Shown here: positions 54,583-63,543 of the stretch, piece by piece
How positions within the stretch are numbered: the stretch's first letter is position 1
Layout: every line of letters begins with the position of its first letter
Assembly: GCA_021817045.1 (NCBI GenBank)
Contig: JAKAWG010000006.1
Span: 1-64,000, forward strand
DNA length: 64,000 bases
Direction: 5' to 3'
From: Acidobacteriota bacterium
Lineage (GTDB): Bacteria; Acidobacteriota; Terriglobia; UBA7540
Translations under genes and position numbers: made by a program
Notes under the pieces: generated by a model
Database searches by the model: none
The model's input: only the letters and a program-made list of their open reading frames with translations
Told to the model about the DNA's origin: nothing

Positions 54583-55332
54583 GTGAAGAGACTCCTTCCA
54601 ATCGTAGCGCTTTCCCTTCTGTTTCCACTTGGATTGCAGGCACAGTCCGTGCCAGTAGACTGCTCAAGTGGGAGTTGCCGATGGGCGCAGTTCAGCGCGT
54701 CCCGCCCGACCCGGGACATTCGCTCGGACTCGCCCAGCGGATCGGGTGGTCCTTTGCTCTTGCAAGCACAGGGACCGCGAGGCCAGTGCCACCAATCGGG
54801 AATTGGAGAGGTCATACCAATAGGCGGGAACGGGGCCTGCCATGCCCTCAATCGGGAATTGGACAGAGGCGCCACCGGCCGGAAGTCCTCAAATCGGGAA
54901 TTGGACGGCACCGGCTTCAATCCGCAATCGCGACGTTTCGCATACCGTAAGCCTTCTCCCAACGCAGAACGGCCACCCATTCGGGATGCGAGTCACAACT
55001 TCAACGCGTTCGTGGTGGAACCGAACTACAACGGCTCCTGGGGCACGGTCACGGAAACCGTCGGACGCAACTCTCTCCGCGGCCCGGGCTTCTTTCAGTG
55101 GGATTTCTCCTTGATGAAGAACTTCCACGTCACCGAGAGGGTGACCTCGCAATTCCGGACTGATATTTTCAACTTGTTGAACCGCCCGAATTTCTACCAA
55201 CTCGACGGCGGCATCTGCACGGGCAATCCCAACTTCGGCAAGGTCGGCCAAACAGTCGCCGACGGGCTGGGAACCCAGGTCGGCACGGGGACTGCGCGGC
55301 AGGTTCAGCTTGCCCTGAAGCTGCTCTTCTAA
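54583..55332 (+). pseudogene. Chimeric remnant: signal peptide joined to TonB-receptor C-terminus
   Basis: 249 codons. It begins with a signal peptide (MKRLLPIVALSLLFPLGLQA) and ends with the last strands of an Oar-like receptor from about residue 135 on: GRNSLRGPGFFQWDFSLMKN, QFRTDIFNLLNRPNF and QVQLALKLLF. The middle (about 30-130) has no known fold. It contains three copies of a 14-nt word (AATCGGGAATTGGA) at 54793, 54850 and 54892, which in other frames reads IGNW. The plug and barrel are absent. I read it as a fusion of debris. It could still be expressed, because it lies 12 bp after the preceding gene. Confidence 0.65.
54793..54905. repeat. Three 14-bp interspersed direct repeats
   Basis: AATCGGGAATTGGA at 54793-54806, 54850-54863 and 54892-54905, at intervals of 57 and 42 bp. 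A related AATAGGCGGGAACGGG lies between. The intervals are multiples of three, so copies stay in one frame. Confidence 0.8.
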
Positions 55333-55335
55333 GAA

Positions 55336-56541
55336 ATGATCGCTTCCGTCAGGCGCTCGCACGCGTTAACAGCCGCCGGCATTGGGCTGTTGTTTTTGAC
55401 CGTCTTCTTAGGCGGCGGATGCGGCTCCCAGCATGCGAGCGCAGCACCCCGAAGTCTTCCAGGCGCTTGGTTTCCTTATCAACAAGGCTGGCTCGGCGGT
55501 GACGGGGCTTATTCGATACCGCTCGGTGGAGACCGCAGCCTTTGGATTTTCGGGGACACCTTAACTGGCGCCGCGACCGCAACCTCCCGCAAACAAGCAA
55601 CGGGATTTACCCACAACTCGATCGCGATCTCGACGTGCCCACTCCGGCGTGACTGTACCTTCCGCTACTACTGGGCAGGGATGAACACCTCAAAGCCCAA
55701 GCCAGTCTTTTCTGCCAAAGGAAGCGACTGGTACTGGCCAATGGATGGCTTCGTCTATCACGGGACACTCTATGAAGCGCTGATGCAAATGCACGCGACC
55801 GGCGCCGGGGGTGCGTCTGGATTCGCTTATAGTGGCGTTCAACTGGCTTCCATCAAGAATTACACTGCACCGCCAAGCCGATGGTCCGTGAGCTATCAAA
55901 AGCTCAATACAGGAGGAACTGCGATTCCCGGAGTGTCTATCGTCGTGCGGGAAGGGCCCGACGGGAATCCGGACCCTTCCAATCCTCACGGAGCCAACTA
56001 CGCCTATTTCTTCTCTCTCGTCGGAAATAAAAGGATCTCGAAGCACCTGGCCCTGCTTCGCCTGCTGCTCAGCGAGCTCGCTCGGGCCGCGCGCCCTGGA
56101 AACGCCCCTTGGGAATATCTCACGTCAGGCGCAACCTGGCGGCCTTGGCCAAAGGACGATACGGCCCTGCCGAGCGATAATGCCGCAGTGCTCAAGCCTG
56201 GCGCGAGTGAGATGACGATTCGCTATCACAGATTCACGAATCAGTGGATCGCAGTTTTTCCGGTTGGGATGGCGAAAGCGGCTTACTACTGCATTTCACC
56301 GCCAATCAAGGGTCCTGGGGGACCACCCGAGAAGCTTTATGCCTATCCTGAGATGAAGTCCCCGAATCCTAACTACACTCGCCATGTTTTCTGCTACGTG
56401 GCCAGAGAGCATATCGAGCTTGAAGCTCCCGGCCAGATCTTCTTTACTTACGCGTGCAACTCCACACAGGAAAAAGAAATCATCGACAACATGAATCTGT
56501 ATCACCCCGTCGTGGTCACCCGGCCGCTGCCCCACCGGTGA
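55336..56541 (+). CDS. Lipoprotein with DUF4185-like five-blade propeller fold
   Basis: 401 residues. A signal with lipobox-like GGGC (Cys29) suggests membrane attachment. The start of the mature domain, WFPYQQGWLGGDGAYSIPLG and SLWIFGDTLTG, matches DUF4185/GH43-like propeller proteins, which often bind or split glycans. Further blade starts at PVFSAKGSDWYWPMDGFVYH and MTIRYHRFTNQWIAVFPV. It follows the receptor remnant by 4 bp. Catalytic residues are not identified; function is inferred from the glycan-use context. Confidence 0.72.
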   Translation: MIASVRRSHALTAAGIGLLFLTVFLGGGCGSQHASAAPRSLPGAWFPYQQGWLGGDGAYSIPLGGDRSLWIFGDTLTGAATATSRKQATGFTHNSIAISTCPLRRDCTFRYYWAGMNTSKPKPVFSAKGSDWYWPMDGFVYHGTLYEALMQMHATGAGGASGFAYSGVQLASIKNYTAPPSRWSVSYQKLNTGGTAIPGVSIVVREGPDGNPDPSNPHGANYAYFFSLVGNKRISKHLALLRLLLSELARAARPGNAPWEYLTSGATWRPWPKDDTALPSDNAAVLKPGASEMTIRYHRFTNQWIAVFPVGMAKAAYYCISPPIKGPGGPPEKLYAYPEMKSPNPNYTRHVFCYVAREHIELEAPGQIFFTYACNSTQEKEIIDNMNLYHPVVVTRPLPHR

Positions 56542-56622
56542 GGACGCATCGTCATTCTGAACGGTCCATGAGCCTTCAGCCCGCTGATTGCGGCTGAAAA
56601 CCAGCGTCGCAGAAAATTTCCC

Positions 56623-56649
56623 TTGACAATCTCAAATAATTAGTATTAA
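56623..56649 (+). promoter_or_regulatory. Promoter and A/T-rich operator candidate for blaI-type gene
   Basis: TTGACA with TATTAA 15 bp later (other registers of the A/T run give 16-17). Half-sites TTAGTATTAA and TTTAGTAT lie between 56640 and 56660, like the TACTA/TAGTA half-sites bound by BlaI/MecI. The ATG is at 56659, so the message would be leaderless. Confidence 0.45.
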
Positions 56650-56658
56650 TTGTTTAGT

Positions 56659-57033
56659 ATGAGAGCGCCAAGCCGGACACTCACGGAACAGGAACTCGAG
56701 ATCATGAAAATCATCTGGCGGTTAGAGCGTGCAACGGTGCGCGACGTGTACGAGGCTTTGCGAGAGCGCCGCAAGATCGCCTATACGACCGTCATGACCA
56801 TGATGAACATTCTGGAGGGGAAGAAATATCTCAAAAAGCGGACCGCGGAGCGAGCTTTCGTGTATCAGGCTACACGGCCGCGCAGCGAAGTGATCAGGGC
56901 TATGGTGGGGGATTTCGTGGACCGAGTTTTCAACGGCTCCGCAGAACCACTTCTTGTACATCTTGTCCAGGATCGCCGGTTATCGCAAAAGGACCTTAAG
57001 AAGATCGCGCGAGCGATTCGAGAGGGCGACTGA
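56659..57033 (+). CDS. BlaI/MecI-family transcriptional repressor
   Basis: 124 residues from the ATG at 56659; a TTG three codons earlier is possible. Penicillinase-repressor winged helix: LTEQELEIMKIIWRLERATV, DVYEALRERRKIAYTTVMTM and the wing KKYLKKRTAERAFVYQATRP. C-terminal dimer helices follow. It overlaps the sensor gene by one base (TGATG). Proteolysis of the repressor by the BlaR1-type partner would relieve repression. No beta-lactamase gene is adjacent, so the regulated gene may be the pair itself or another locus. Confidence 0.92.
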   Translation: MRAPSRTLTEQELEIMKIIWRLERATVRDVYEALRERRKIAYTTVMTMMNILEGKKYLKKRTAERAFVYQATRPRSEVIRAMVGDFVDRVFNGSAEPLLVHLVQDRRLSQKDLKKIARAIREGD

Positions 57034-58313
57034 TGTACACGCTCTGGCTGGCAGACCTCGCATCGTACTGGCTCCAGGTGGCCGCACTGGTTGCGGCGGG
57101 AAGCTCTGCGGCCGCGTTGTTGCGCCTTCGAGAGCCCCGTGTGGCGCTTGCGTATTGGCAGGGGCTGCTGGCAGCGTGCCTGCTGCTTCCCGCCGTCCAG
57201 CCCTGGCAGCGCGTGGCAGCAGTCTCGGCGCGCAGCACCGTGACCACCATCTTCCGTATCGCCGGTGGAGTCAGCGAGTCGCCTGCGCTCTTATCTCCGC
57301 TCGGAACTTGGGTTTTATTGGTGCTGGCGGCGGGTGTGGCGCTGGGGTTGCTACGCCTGGCGTTAGGGCTTGCCAGGCTCAACCGTTATCGGCGAGAGGC
57401 ACGCCCGATCGTTCCCCTGCCGAAGGCGATCCGCGAGGCACAGGCACTTGTGGGCGTTGCGCCGGCATTCTATTTCTCCGAGCGTGCGAGCGTGCCGGTC
57501 ACATTCGGCTGGCGAATTCCTGCGGTGATCCTGCCGGAGCGGTTCGAGGGTATGGCCGAGGGTCAGCAGCGCGCCATCGCGTGCCACGAACTGCTGCACG
57601 TGGCGAGGCACCACTGGCTGGTGAATCTCATGGAGGAACTCGCCCGGACGCTCTTCTGGTTTCAACCCGCCGTGTGGTGGCTGGTGGGAAACATCCGGCT
57701 CAGCCGCGAGCAGGTGGTGGACCGCGCCGTGGTGGAACTGACCGGGGCGCACAAGCCATATCTGCACGCCCTGCTTGAAATGGCAGGCGCTGCAAGCACC
57801 GAGCCCCTGTCGGCGCCGCTTTTCCTGAATGAAAATCAGTTGCCGCAGCGCGTCGCGCTGCTGGTTAAGGAGGTTCGTATGTCCAGGTCGAGGCTCATTG
57901 CATCGTTGTTGACCGCATTGGCCGCGCTCGTGGTGGCGGGTGGGTTGGCTGTGCGCGCTTTCCCGCTCACGGTTGCGGCGAAGCCTATCGCCGCGCCAGT
58001 TTTGACATCTAAAGGCATCGGAAAGGTTTATAAAGCAGGGGGCAAAGTGAAGGCTCCAGTTCTCATCTACCATGTTGCTCCTGCGTATCCACCCGCGGAG
58101 AAAAAGGCGAAAATTCAGGGAACTGATGTCCTATGGGCGGTGATCAATGCGAAGGGCCATGTCGTAAGTGTGGGTGTGATAAAGTCATTGCGGCCCGATT
58201 TCGACGAGGTTGCCGAGAAAGCCATACGCAGATGGAGGTTTAAGCCTGCCACCCGCAATGGCAAGGCGGTGGCGGTAAAGATAATGATCGAAACCACTTT
58301 CCGCTTGTTCTAA
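57033..58313 (+). CDS. BlaR1-type M56 metallopeptidase with TonB C-terminal domain
   Basis: 426 residues. Membrane segments near 12-30, 42-56 and 93-113 are followed by the M56 zinc site H185-ELL-H189 in CHELLHVARHHW. A further membrane segment is at about 290-312, after RSRLIASLLTALAALVVAGG. The final 80 residues (APAYPPAEKKAKIQGTDVLW and on) are a TonB C-terminal-like domain in place of the penicillin-binding domain of BlaR1. The pair with BlaI suggests signal-triggered cleavage, and the TonB-like tail points to an envelope signal other than a beta-lactam. This architecture is frequent in Acidobacteriota. Confidence 0.88.
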   Translation: MYTLWLADLASYWLQVAALVAAGSSAAALLRLREPRVALAYWQGLLAACLLLPAVQPWQRVAAVSARSTVTTIFRIAGGVSESPALLSPLGTWVLLVLAAGVALGLLRLALGLARLNRYRREARPIVPLPKAIREAQALVGVAPAFYFSERASVPVTFGWRIPAVILPERFEGMAEGQQRAIACHELLHVARHHWLVNLMEELARTLFWFQPAVWWLVGNIRLSREQVVDRAVVELTGAHKPYLHALLEMAGAASTEPLSAPLFLNENQLPQRVALLVKEVRMSRSRLIASLLTALAALVVAGGLAVRAFPLTVAAKPIAAPVLTSKGIGKVYKAGGKVKAPVLIYHVAPAYPPAEKKAKIQGTDVLWAVINAKGHVVSVGVIKSLRPDFDEVAEKAIRRWRFKPATRNGKAVAVKIMIETTFRLF

Positions 58314-58332
58314 AGCCCGACTTAGCTGCCTT

Positions 58333-60135
58333 TCAGTCGGTGACTTTGAGCACGGCGAGAAAGGCGTCCTGCGGGATGTCCACGCGTCCCACGCGTTTCA
58401 TTCGTTTTTTCCCTTCCTTCTGTTTTTCCAAGAGCTTCCTCTTGCGGGTGACGTCGCCGCCATAGCACTTTGCTAGCACGTTCTTACGGATGGGCGGGAC
58501 GTTTTCGCGCGCGATGATCTTGGCGCCAATGCTCGCCTGGATGGCCACCTCGAAGAGTTGGCGCGGGATCAGCTTGCGCATCCTTTCGCAAAGCCCCCGG
58601 GCGCGAGCGTAAGCCTGATCGCGGTGGGCGATGAATGACAATGCGTCGACCGGCTCGCCGGCAACGAGCAGGTCCACCTTTACCAGGTCGGACGCCCAGA
58701 ATCCTGAGAGGTGGTAATCGAGCGAGGCGTACCCGCGCGAGGCGCCCTTCAGCCGGTCGTAAAAATCCAGAACGATCTCGTTCAGGGGCAAGTCATATGT
58801 GAGCAGCACACGCTTCTCGGAGACGTATTCAAAGCCCTTTTGCACGCCGCGCTTCTCCTCGAGCAGTTTCAGGATGCCGCCCAAGTAGTCGTCTTGAGTG
58901 AAAATGAGCGCGGTGATGACGGGTTCTTCGATCTTGGCGATGTCTCCTGCGGACGGGAACTTGCTGGGCGTTTCCACCGGGAGCTCCTCACCGGTTTTGG
59001 TGGTGACGCGGTAACGGACGCTCGGGGCGGTGGTGATGAGGTCCAGGTTGAACTCGCGCTCGAGCCGCTCCTGAATGATTTCCTTGTGCAGCAGGCCCAG
59101 GAAACCGCACCGAAATCCGAAACCGAGCGCGGTCGAAGTTTCGGGCTCATAGAAGAAAGAGGAGTCGTTCAAGCGCAGCTTTTCGAGCGCATCGCGGAGG
59201 TTTTCGTAAGCGGAGGCCTCGACCGGATAGAGCCCAGCGAAGACCATCGGTTTGATTTCCTCGAAACCGGGCAGTGGCTCCGAAGCCGGCCGAAGATGAT
59301 CCGTAATCGTGTCGCCGATGCGCGTATCCGCCACACGCTTGATGTTGGCGACGATCAACCCTACTTCGCCCGCTCGCAGCTCATCCACGTGCAAAGGCTT
59401 CGGGGTGAGGACGCCGAGGTCTTCCACCGTGTAAACCTGCTGGTTCGACCACAGGCGAATTGTGGTTCCGACGCGAAGCGCGCCCTCGACCACGCGAGCC
59501 AGCACGATGACACCCCGGTAGCTGTCGTACCAGGAATCGAAGATCAGAGCGCGCAGCGGAGCTTCCGCCGAGCCTTTTGGGGGCGGTATGCGCTTGACGA
59601 CAGCTTCCAGAACTTCCGGCACGCCCGTGCCCTGCTTGGCGCTGATGAGCAGCGCGTCGCGCGGATCGAGAGCCAGGGCGGTTTCCATCTGGCGCTTGGC
59701 CATTTCAACGTCAGCGCCGGGCAGGTCGATTTTGTTGATGACCGGAATAATTTCCAGCTTGTTGTGCATGGCAAGCTGGGCGTTGGCTAACGTCTGCGCT
59801 TCGACGCCCTGCGAGGCGTCTACCACCAGCAGCGCCCCTTCGCAGGCCGAAAGGCTGCGCGAAACTTCGTAAGAAAAATCTACGTGGCCGGGCGTGTCAA
59901 TGAGATTAAGCTGATAGGTATTTCCGTCGTGCGCGTTGTAAAGCAGCCGCACGGCGTGCGCTTTAATGGTGATGCCACGCTCGCGCTCCAAGTCCATCGA
60001 GTCCAGCACCTGCTCGGCCATCTCGCGCTTCGAGAGCGCCCCGGTCAGTTCAAGCAGGCGGTCAGCCAGCGTTGATTTGCCATGATCGATGTGCGCTACG
60101 ATGCAGAAATTGCGGATAAATCGAGGGTCAGCCAT
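58333..60135 (-). CDS. lepA: Elongation factor 4 (LepA)
   Basis: 600 residues from the ATG at 60135, the usual length; the frame is open 27 codons more. Translation GTPase with P-loop [17 protein letters not shown] (switch I), DTPGHVDF and NKIDLPGAD, then the LepA-specific C-terminal domain, ending [13 protein letters not shown]. It binds the ribosome and back-translocates or helps assembly. Divergent from the enoyl-CoA hydratase gene. Confidence 0.97.
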   Translation of the reverse strand: MADPRFIRNFCIVAHIDHGKSTLADRLLELTGALSKREMAEQVLDSMDLERERGITIKAHAVRLLYNAHDGNTYQLNLIDTPGHVDFSYEVSRSLSACEGALLVVDASQGVEAQTLANAQLAMHNKLEIIPVINKIDLPGADVEMAKRQMETALALDPRDALLISAKQGTGVPEVLEAVVKRIPPPKGSAEAPLRALIFDSWYDSYRGVIVLARVVEGALRVGTTIRLWSNQQVYTVEDLGVLTPKPLHVDELRAGEVGLIVANIKRVADTRIGDTITDHLRPASEPLPGFEEIKPMVFAGLYPVEASAYENLRDALEKLRLNDSSFFYEPETSTALGFGFRCGFLGLLHKEIIQERLEREFNLDLITTAPSVRYRVTTKTGEELPVETPSKFPSAGDIAKIEEPVITALIFTQDDYLGGILKLLEEKRGVQKGFEYVSEKRVLLTYDLPLNEIVLDFYDRLKGASRGYASLDYHLSGFWASDLVKVDLLVAGEPVDALSFIAHRDQAYARARGLCERMRKLIPRQLFEVAIQASIGAKIIARENVPPIRKNVLAKCYGGDVTRKRKLLEKQKEGKKRMKRVGRVDIPQDAFLAVLKVTD

Positions 60136-60292
60136 GAAGAACTTTTGTTGCTCGGGCAGGAGGAGAGCCGCAAGCCGGAGCGCCACCGACTCGGAGTGGT
60201 TGAGCCGCGCCAGCAAACTTCCGAAGCCTTTGAAAATTTAACAAAAGCGCTCCATACTGTCAAGTTTGGCGTTGCTCGACCGCGAACCAACG

Positions 60293-61075
60293 ATGGCTTA
60301 CGAAAGTGTGCTTTACGAAAAGCGTCAAGGCATAGCTTACGCGACGGTGAACCGCCCCGAGAAGCTGAACGCGCTGAATCGCGCCGTGCTCGTGGAACTG
60401 AGAGATTGCCTTGACGACACGCGGGAAGACGCTGACGTACGTGCCGTGATTCTCGCCGGCGCGGGCAGAAGCGCTTTTGTCGCCGGCGCGGACGTGAGCG
60501 AAATCGCGGAGTGCGACGCGGCAACGGGCACGCAATTTTCCCGTCGTGGCCAGGAACTGATGAACTTCATTGAGGGTCTCGAAAAGCCGGTGATCGCCGC
60601 CGTCCACGGCTACGCGCTAGGCGGGGGCTGCGAGCTGGCGATGGCGTGTACGCTGCGCGTCGCTTCCGAAACGGCCCGCTTCGGCCTGCCCGAAGTCAAG
60701 CTCGGCATCATCCCGGGCTACGGCGGGACGCAGCGGCTGGCGCGGCTCGTGGGCAAGGGCCATGCTTTGGAAATGATCCTTACCGGCGAACCGATCACGG
60801 CACAGGAGGCTTACCGCATCGGATTGGTGAACCTCGTCGTGCCTGAAGACAAGCTGAGGACGTCGGCCGAAGGGGTGGCGCGTAAGATTGCAGCTAATCC
60901 GGCGAGCGCGGTCGCGCTGGCCATGCGGGCCGTTCAGCACGGCCTTGAGACCACGGTGAGCGAAGGCGAGTTTGTGGAGGCGGCGCTGTTTGGACTTTGC
61001 TGTGCCACAGAAGACATGAAAGAAGGGACGCGCGCCTTCCTGGAAAAGCGGCCGCCGAAGTTCACAGGTCGCTGA
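60293..61075 (+). CDS. Enoyl-CoA hydratase/isomerase
   Basis: 260 residues from the ATG at 60293; nine codons upstream are open. Crotonase fold: oxyanion-hole residues in AFVAGADVSEI and HGYALGGGCELAMAC, with catalytic Glu in GGGCELA and in FGLPEVKLGIIPGYGGTQRL. Both glutamates of hydratases are kept, which favours hydration of enoyl-CoA over isomerisation. Next to nusB and coaD, without other beta-oxidation genes. Confidence 0.92.
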   Translation: MAYESVLYEKRQGIAYATVNRPEKLNALNRAVLVELRDCLDDTREDADVRAVILAGAGRSAFVAGADVSEIAECDAATGTQFSRRGQELMNFIEGLEKPVIAAVHGYALGGGCELAMACTLRVASETARFGLPEVKLGIIPGYGGTQRLARLVGKGHALEMILTGEPITAQEAYRIGLVNLVVPEDKLRTSAEGVARKIAANPASAVALAMRAVQHGLETTVSEGEFVEAALFGLCCATEDMKEGTRAFLEKRPPKFTGR

Positions 61076-61091
61076 GCGCCCATAATGACCC

Positions 61092-61505
61092 ATGCCTTCC
61101 AGACGAAAAGCGCGGGAACTGGCGTTACAGATGCTCTTCCAATGGGACCTTGGACACAATGCGCCGGGCGAGGTCATTACGACATTCCTTGAGCCACGCA
61201 AGCTCGATCCGGAGACGGAAGCGTTCGCGCGATCGTTGTTTGAAGGCGCAGTGCGCGAGGCGGACTCGCTCGACGCTCTGCTTCGCGCTCACGCTGACCG
61301 CTGGCGGCTGGAGCGCATGGCGGCGGTCGACCGCAACATCCTGCGTCTGGCGCTCTACGAGCTGTTGCGAGTTCCGGAAAATCCTCCGGCGGTGGTTTTC
61401 GATGAAGCTCTGGAGCTTGCGCGGCGCTTTTCGACTCCGGAGTCGGTACAGTTTGTGAATGGAGTACTCGAAGGCGCGCGTAAGGCGCAGGAAAAGGAAG
61501 GCTGA
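61092..61505 (+). CDS. nusB: Transcription antitermination factor NusB
   Basis: 137 residues, all-helical. RRKARELALQMLFQWDLG at the N-terminus and the conserved VDRNILRLALYELL and FDEALELARRFSTPESVQFV segments match NusB. It binds boxA RNA with NusE and supports rRNA antitermination. It starts 16 bp after the hydratase stop. A hairpin follows at 61543-61575. Confidence 0.95.
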   Translation: MPSRRKARELALQMLFQWDLGHNAPGEVITTFLEPRKLDPETEAFARSLFEGAVREADSLDALLRAHADRWRLERMAAVDRNILRLALYELLRVPENPPAVVFDEALELARRFSTPESVQFVNGVLEGARKAQEKEG

Positions 61506-61542
61506 GAGTGCGCGAACCTTGTGGTAAGGCGTTGCGGGTTGT

Positions 61543-61575
61543 GGGCTAAAGAGTCTGTGTGACAACTCTGAGCCC
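61543..61575. terminator. Imperfect hairpin after nusB, possible terminator
   Basis: GGGCT-AA-AGAGT and ACTCT-G-AGCCC pair across a 10-nt loop. No T-run follows, so it may act as a stabilising stem or a Rho-assisted site. Confidence 0.35.
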
Positions 61576-61800
61576 GAACGTAGAATCAATGACTTACAGA
61601 AGGTGTGATCCTTGTAACTTATGGATTCTTCGTCGCCAAGTTTAGTTGTCCCCCACACTCTAAGGCTGCCTCTAGGTCAAACTGAGACACTTCCGCATTG
61701 TGGTGAACGTTTACAACCAGCGTAATCGGCGGCTAGAATAAGGATTGTATTTGCGCAGCTGCTGCCCGCGAGCGCCTGCTCCGGATCTCCCTGATCTTTT

Positions 61801-62304
61801 ATGGCTGAAGTCACTGTCATATACCCTGGATCGTTTGACCCGATCACGAACGGTCACCTCGATATGATTGAGCGCGGAAGCCGCTTGTTTGACCACTTGA
61901 TCGTGGCGGTACTCACGAACATTGAAAAGCAGCCCTTGTTTGCCGTGAGCGAGCGTGTGGAGATGCTCGCGGAGGTGACGCGAGGAATCCCAAACGTTTC
62001 TGTTGACACCTTCAGCGGCCTTCTCGTGGACTACTCGCACGCGAAGAGAGCGCGGGCGATCCTGCGCGGCGTGCGGGCTTTTTCCGACTACGAATACGAG
62101 CTCCAGATGGCGCTGATGAATCGCAAGCTTGCGCCAGCCCTCGAAACGGTGTTCATGATGCCGGTCGAGTCGTTTTTGTACCTGAGCTCGCGGATGGTGA
62201 AGCAGGTGTATCAGCTCGGCGGCTCAGTGGCAGGGCTCGTGCCGCCGGTGGTGGAACAAAGGCTGCGGGAAAAGTTTCCGGATCGTGCCGTAGTTGAAGG
62301 CTGA
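61801..62304 (+). CDS. coaD: Phosphopantetheine adenylyltransferase
   Basis: 167 residues. The nucleotidyltransferase motif GSFDPITNGHLDMIERG at 10-26 includes the T/HxGH-type site (TNGH), and the C-terminal SFLYLSSRMVKQVYQLGG is the second conserved segment. It converts 4-phosphopantetheine and ATP to dephospho-CoA, the fourth step from pantothenate. No strong Shine-Dalgarno is seen before the ATG. A 295-bp gap separates it from nusB. Confidence 0.96.
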   Translation: MAEVTVIYPGSFDPITNGHLDMIERGSRLFDHLIVAVLTNIEKQPLFAVSERVEMLAEVTRGIPNVSVDTFSGLLVDYSHAKRARAILRGVRAFSDYEYELQMALMNRKLAPALETVFMMPVESFLYLSSRMVKQVYQLGGSVAGLVPPVVEQRLREKFPDRAVVEG

Positions 62305-62343
62305 GAACGGCGGCCCGGAATTAATGAAGAAAGGCAAGGTGTT

Positions 62344-63543
62344 GTGATGGAATTTTCTAAAAGGATCGGCAGGATTTCAGTTTCTCCCACGCTGGCTGTG
62401 GTGCAGAAGGCCACCAAGCTGAAGGCCGCGGGCGTGGACGTGGTGGACTTTGGAGCCGGAGAGCCGGATTTCCCGACGCCGGACAACATCAAGCGCGCTG
62501 CCATCGACGCCATCCACGCCAACTTCACCAAATACACGCCGACGGGCGGAACGAAGGAGCTGAAGGAAGCGATCGTCGCGCGCCACGCAGAGGATTTTGG
62601 TTCGAATTACTCCCCTCAAGAGTGCCTGGTGACGGTGGGGGGCAAACAAGCCATCTTTGAGGCCGCGGCCGCGCTTATCAATCACGGCGACGAGGTGATC
62701 CTGCCGGTTCCCTACTGGGTTTCGTTTCTGGACATCGTCAATTACTCGGGCGGCAAGCTGGTTTTTCTCGAAACGAAGGAGAGCGAAAACTTCGCCGTGC
62801 GTGCAGGGGCCGTCGAGCGCCTGGTAACGCCCAAGACCAAGCTGCTGATCGTCAATTCGCCTAACAATCCCACCGGCGCCGTCGTTCCGCCTGAAGAGAT
62901 GGAGAAGCTGCTGGCGCTGGCCAAACGGCGTGGCTTCATTCTGATGTCGGACGAGTGCTACTGCCACTTCCTTTATGACGGCCAGAAGCCGTTTTCGCTG
63001 GGAACTTCGAAGGATCGCGAGAACCTTATCCTCGTAGGGTCGCTTTCGAAGACCTATTCGATGACAGGCTGGCGCGTGGGCTATGCGCTGGGCGCCGCGC
63101 CCTTGATGAGCGCGATGCTCAACTTGCAGAGCCACTCCACTTCTAATCCCACGTCGATCGCGCAGAAGGCGGCGGTAGAAGCGCTGCGTGGTCCGCAGGA
63201 TTCCGTGCGTGAGATGCTGGCCGAATACGGCCGGCGGCGCACACGCATTGTGACCGGACTGCGTGCCATTCCGGGCGTCGAGTGCGTCATGCCGGAAGGC
63301 GCTTTCTACGTCTATCCGAACGTGGCCGGGGCGCTCGCAACGGCTGGTTGGGAAGATTCCACGCCTCTAGCTGCCCGCCTGCTTGAGGAAACGCACGTGG
63401 CTCTTGTGCCGGGGCCTGCTTTTGGCACCCGGGAGCACGTGCGCATTTCTTACGCCGCGTCCCAGGAGCAGATCGACGAAGGCTTGCGAAGGTTGCGGCA
63501 ATTCATCTCCAAGCTCGCCCCGGCTTATGCCCAAGCTCGATAG
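62344..63543 (+). CDS. Aspartate-type PLP aminotransferase (class I/II)
   Basis: 399 residues from GTG, with ATG as the next codon. Fold-type I. The PLP lysine is K236 in GSLSKTYSMTGWRVGY; the NSPNNPTG motif (171-178) and the arginine in the later RISYAASQ segment bind substrate. It matches the thermostable aspartate/prephenate aminotransferase subgroup. It overlaps the next gene by 17 bp. Confidence 0.93.
   Translation: MMEFSKRIGRISVSPTLAVVQKATKLKAAGVDVVDFGAGEPDFPTPDNIKRAAIDAIHANFTKYTPTGGTKELKEAIVARHAEDFGSNYSPQECLVTVGGKQAIFEAAAALINHGDEVILPVPYWVSFLDIVNYSGGKLVFLETKESENFAVRAGAVERLVTPKTKLLIVNSPNNPTGAVVPPEEMEKLLALAKRRGFILMSDECYCHFLYDGQKPFSLGTSKDRENLILVGSLSKTYSMTGWRVGYALGAAPLMSAMLNLQSHSTSNPTSIAQKAAVEALRGPQDSVREMLAEYGRRRTRIVTGLRAIPGVECVMPEGAFYVYPNVAGALATAGWEDSTPLAARLLEETHVALVPGPAFGTREHVRISYAASQEQIDEGLRRLRQFISKLAPAYAQAR

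Noticed and set aside
56954-57778. A 274-residue plus-strand frame overlapping blaI and the M56 gene
   Set aside because: It lies almost wholly inside two better-supported genes in another frame and has no family features; high GC lets such frames stay open.
58711-59790. A 359-residue plus-strand frame opposite lepA
   Set aside because: It is the antisense shadow of a certain, conserved gene and has the composition of one.
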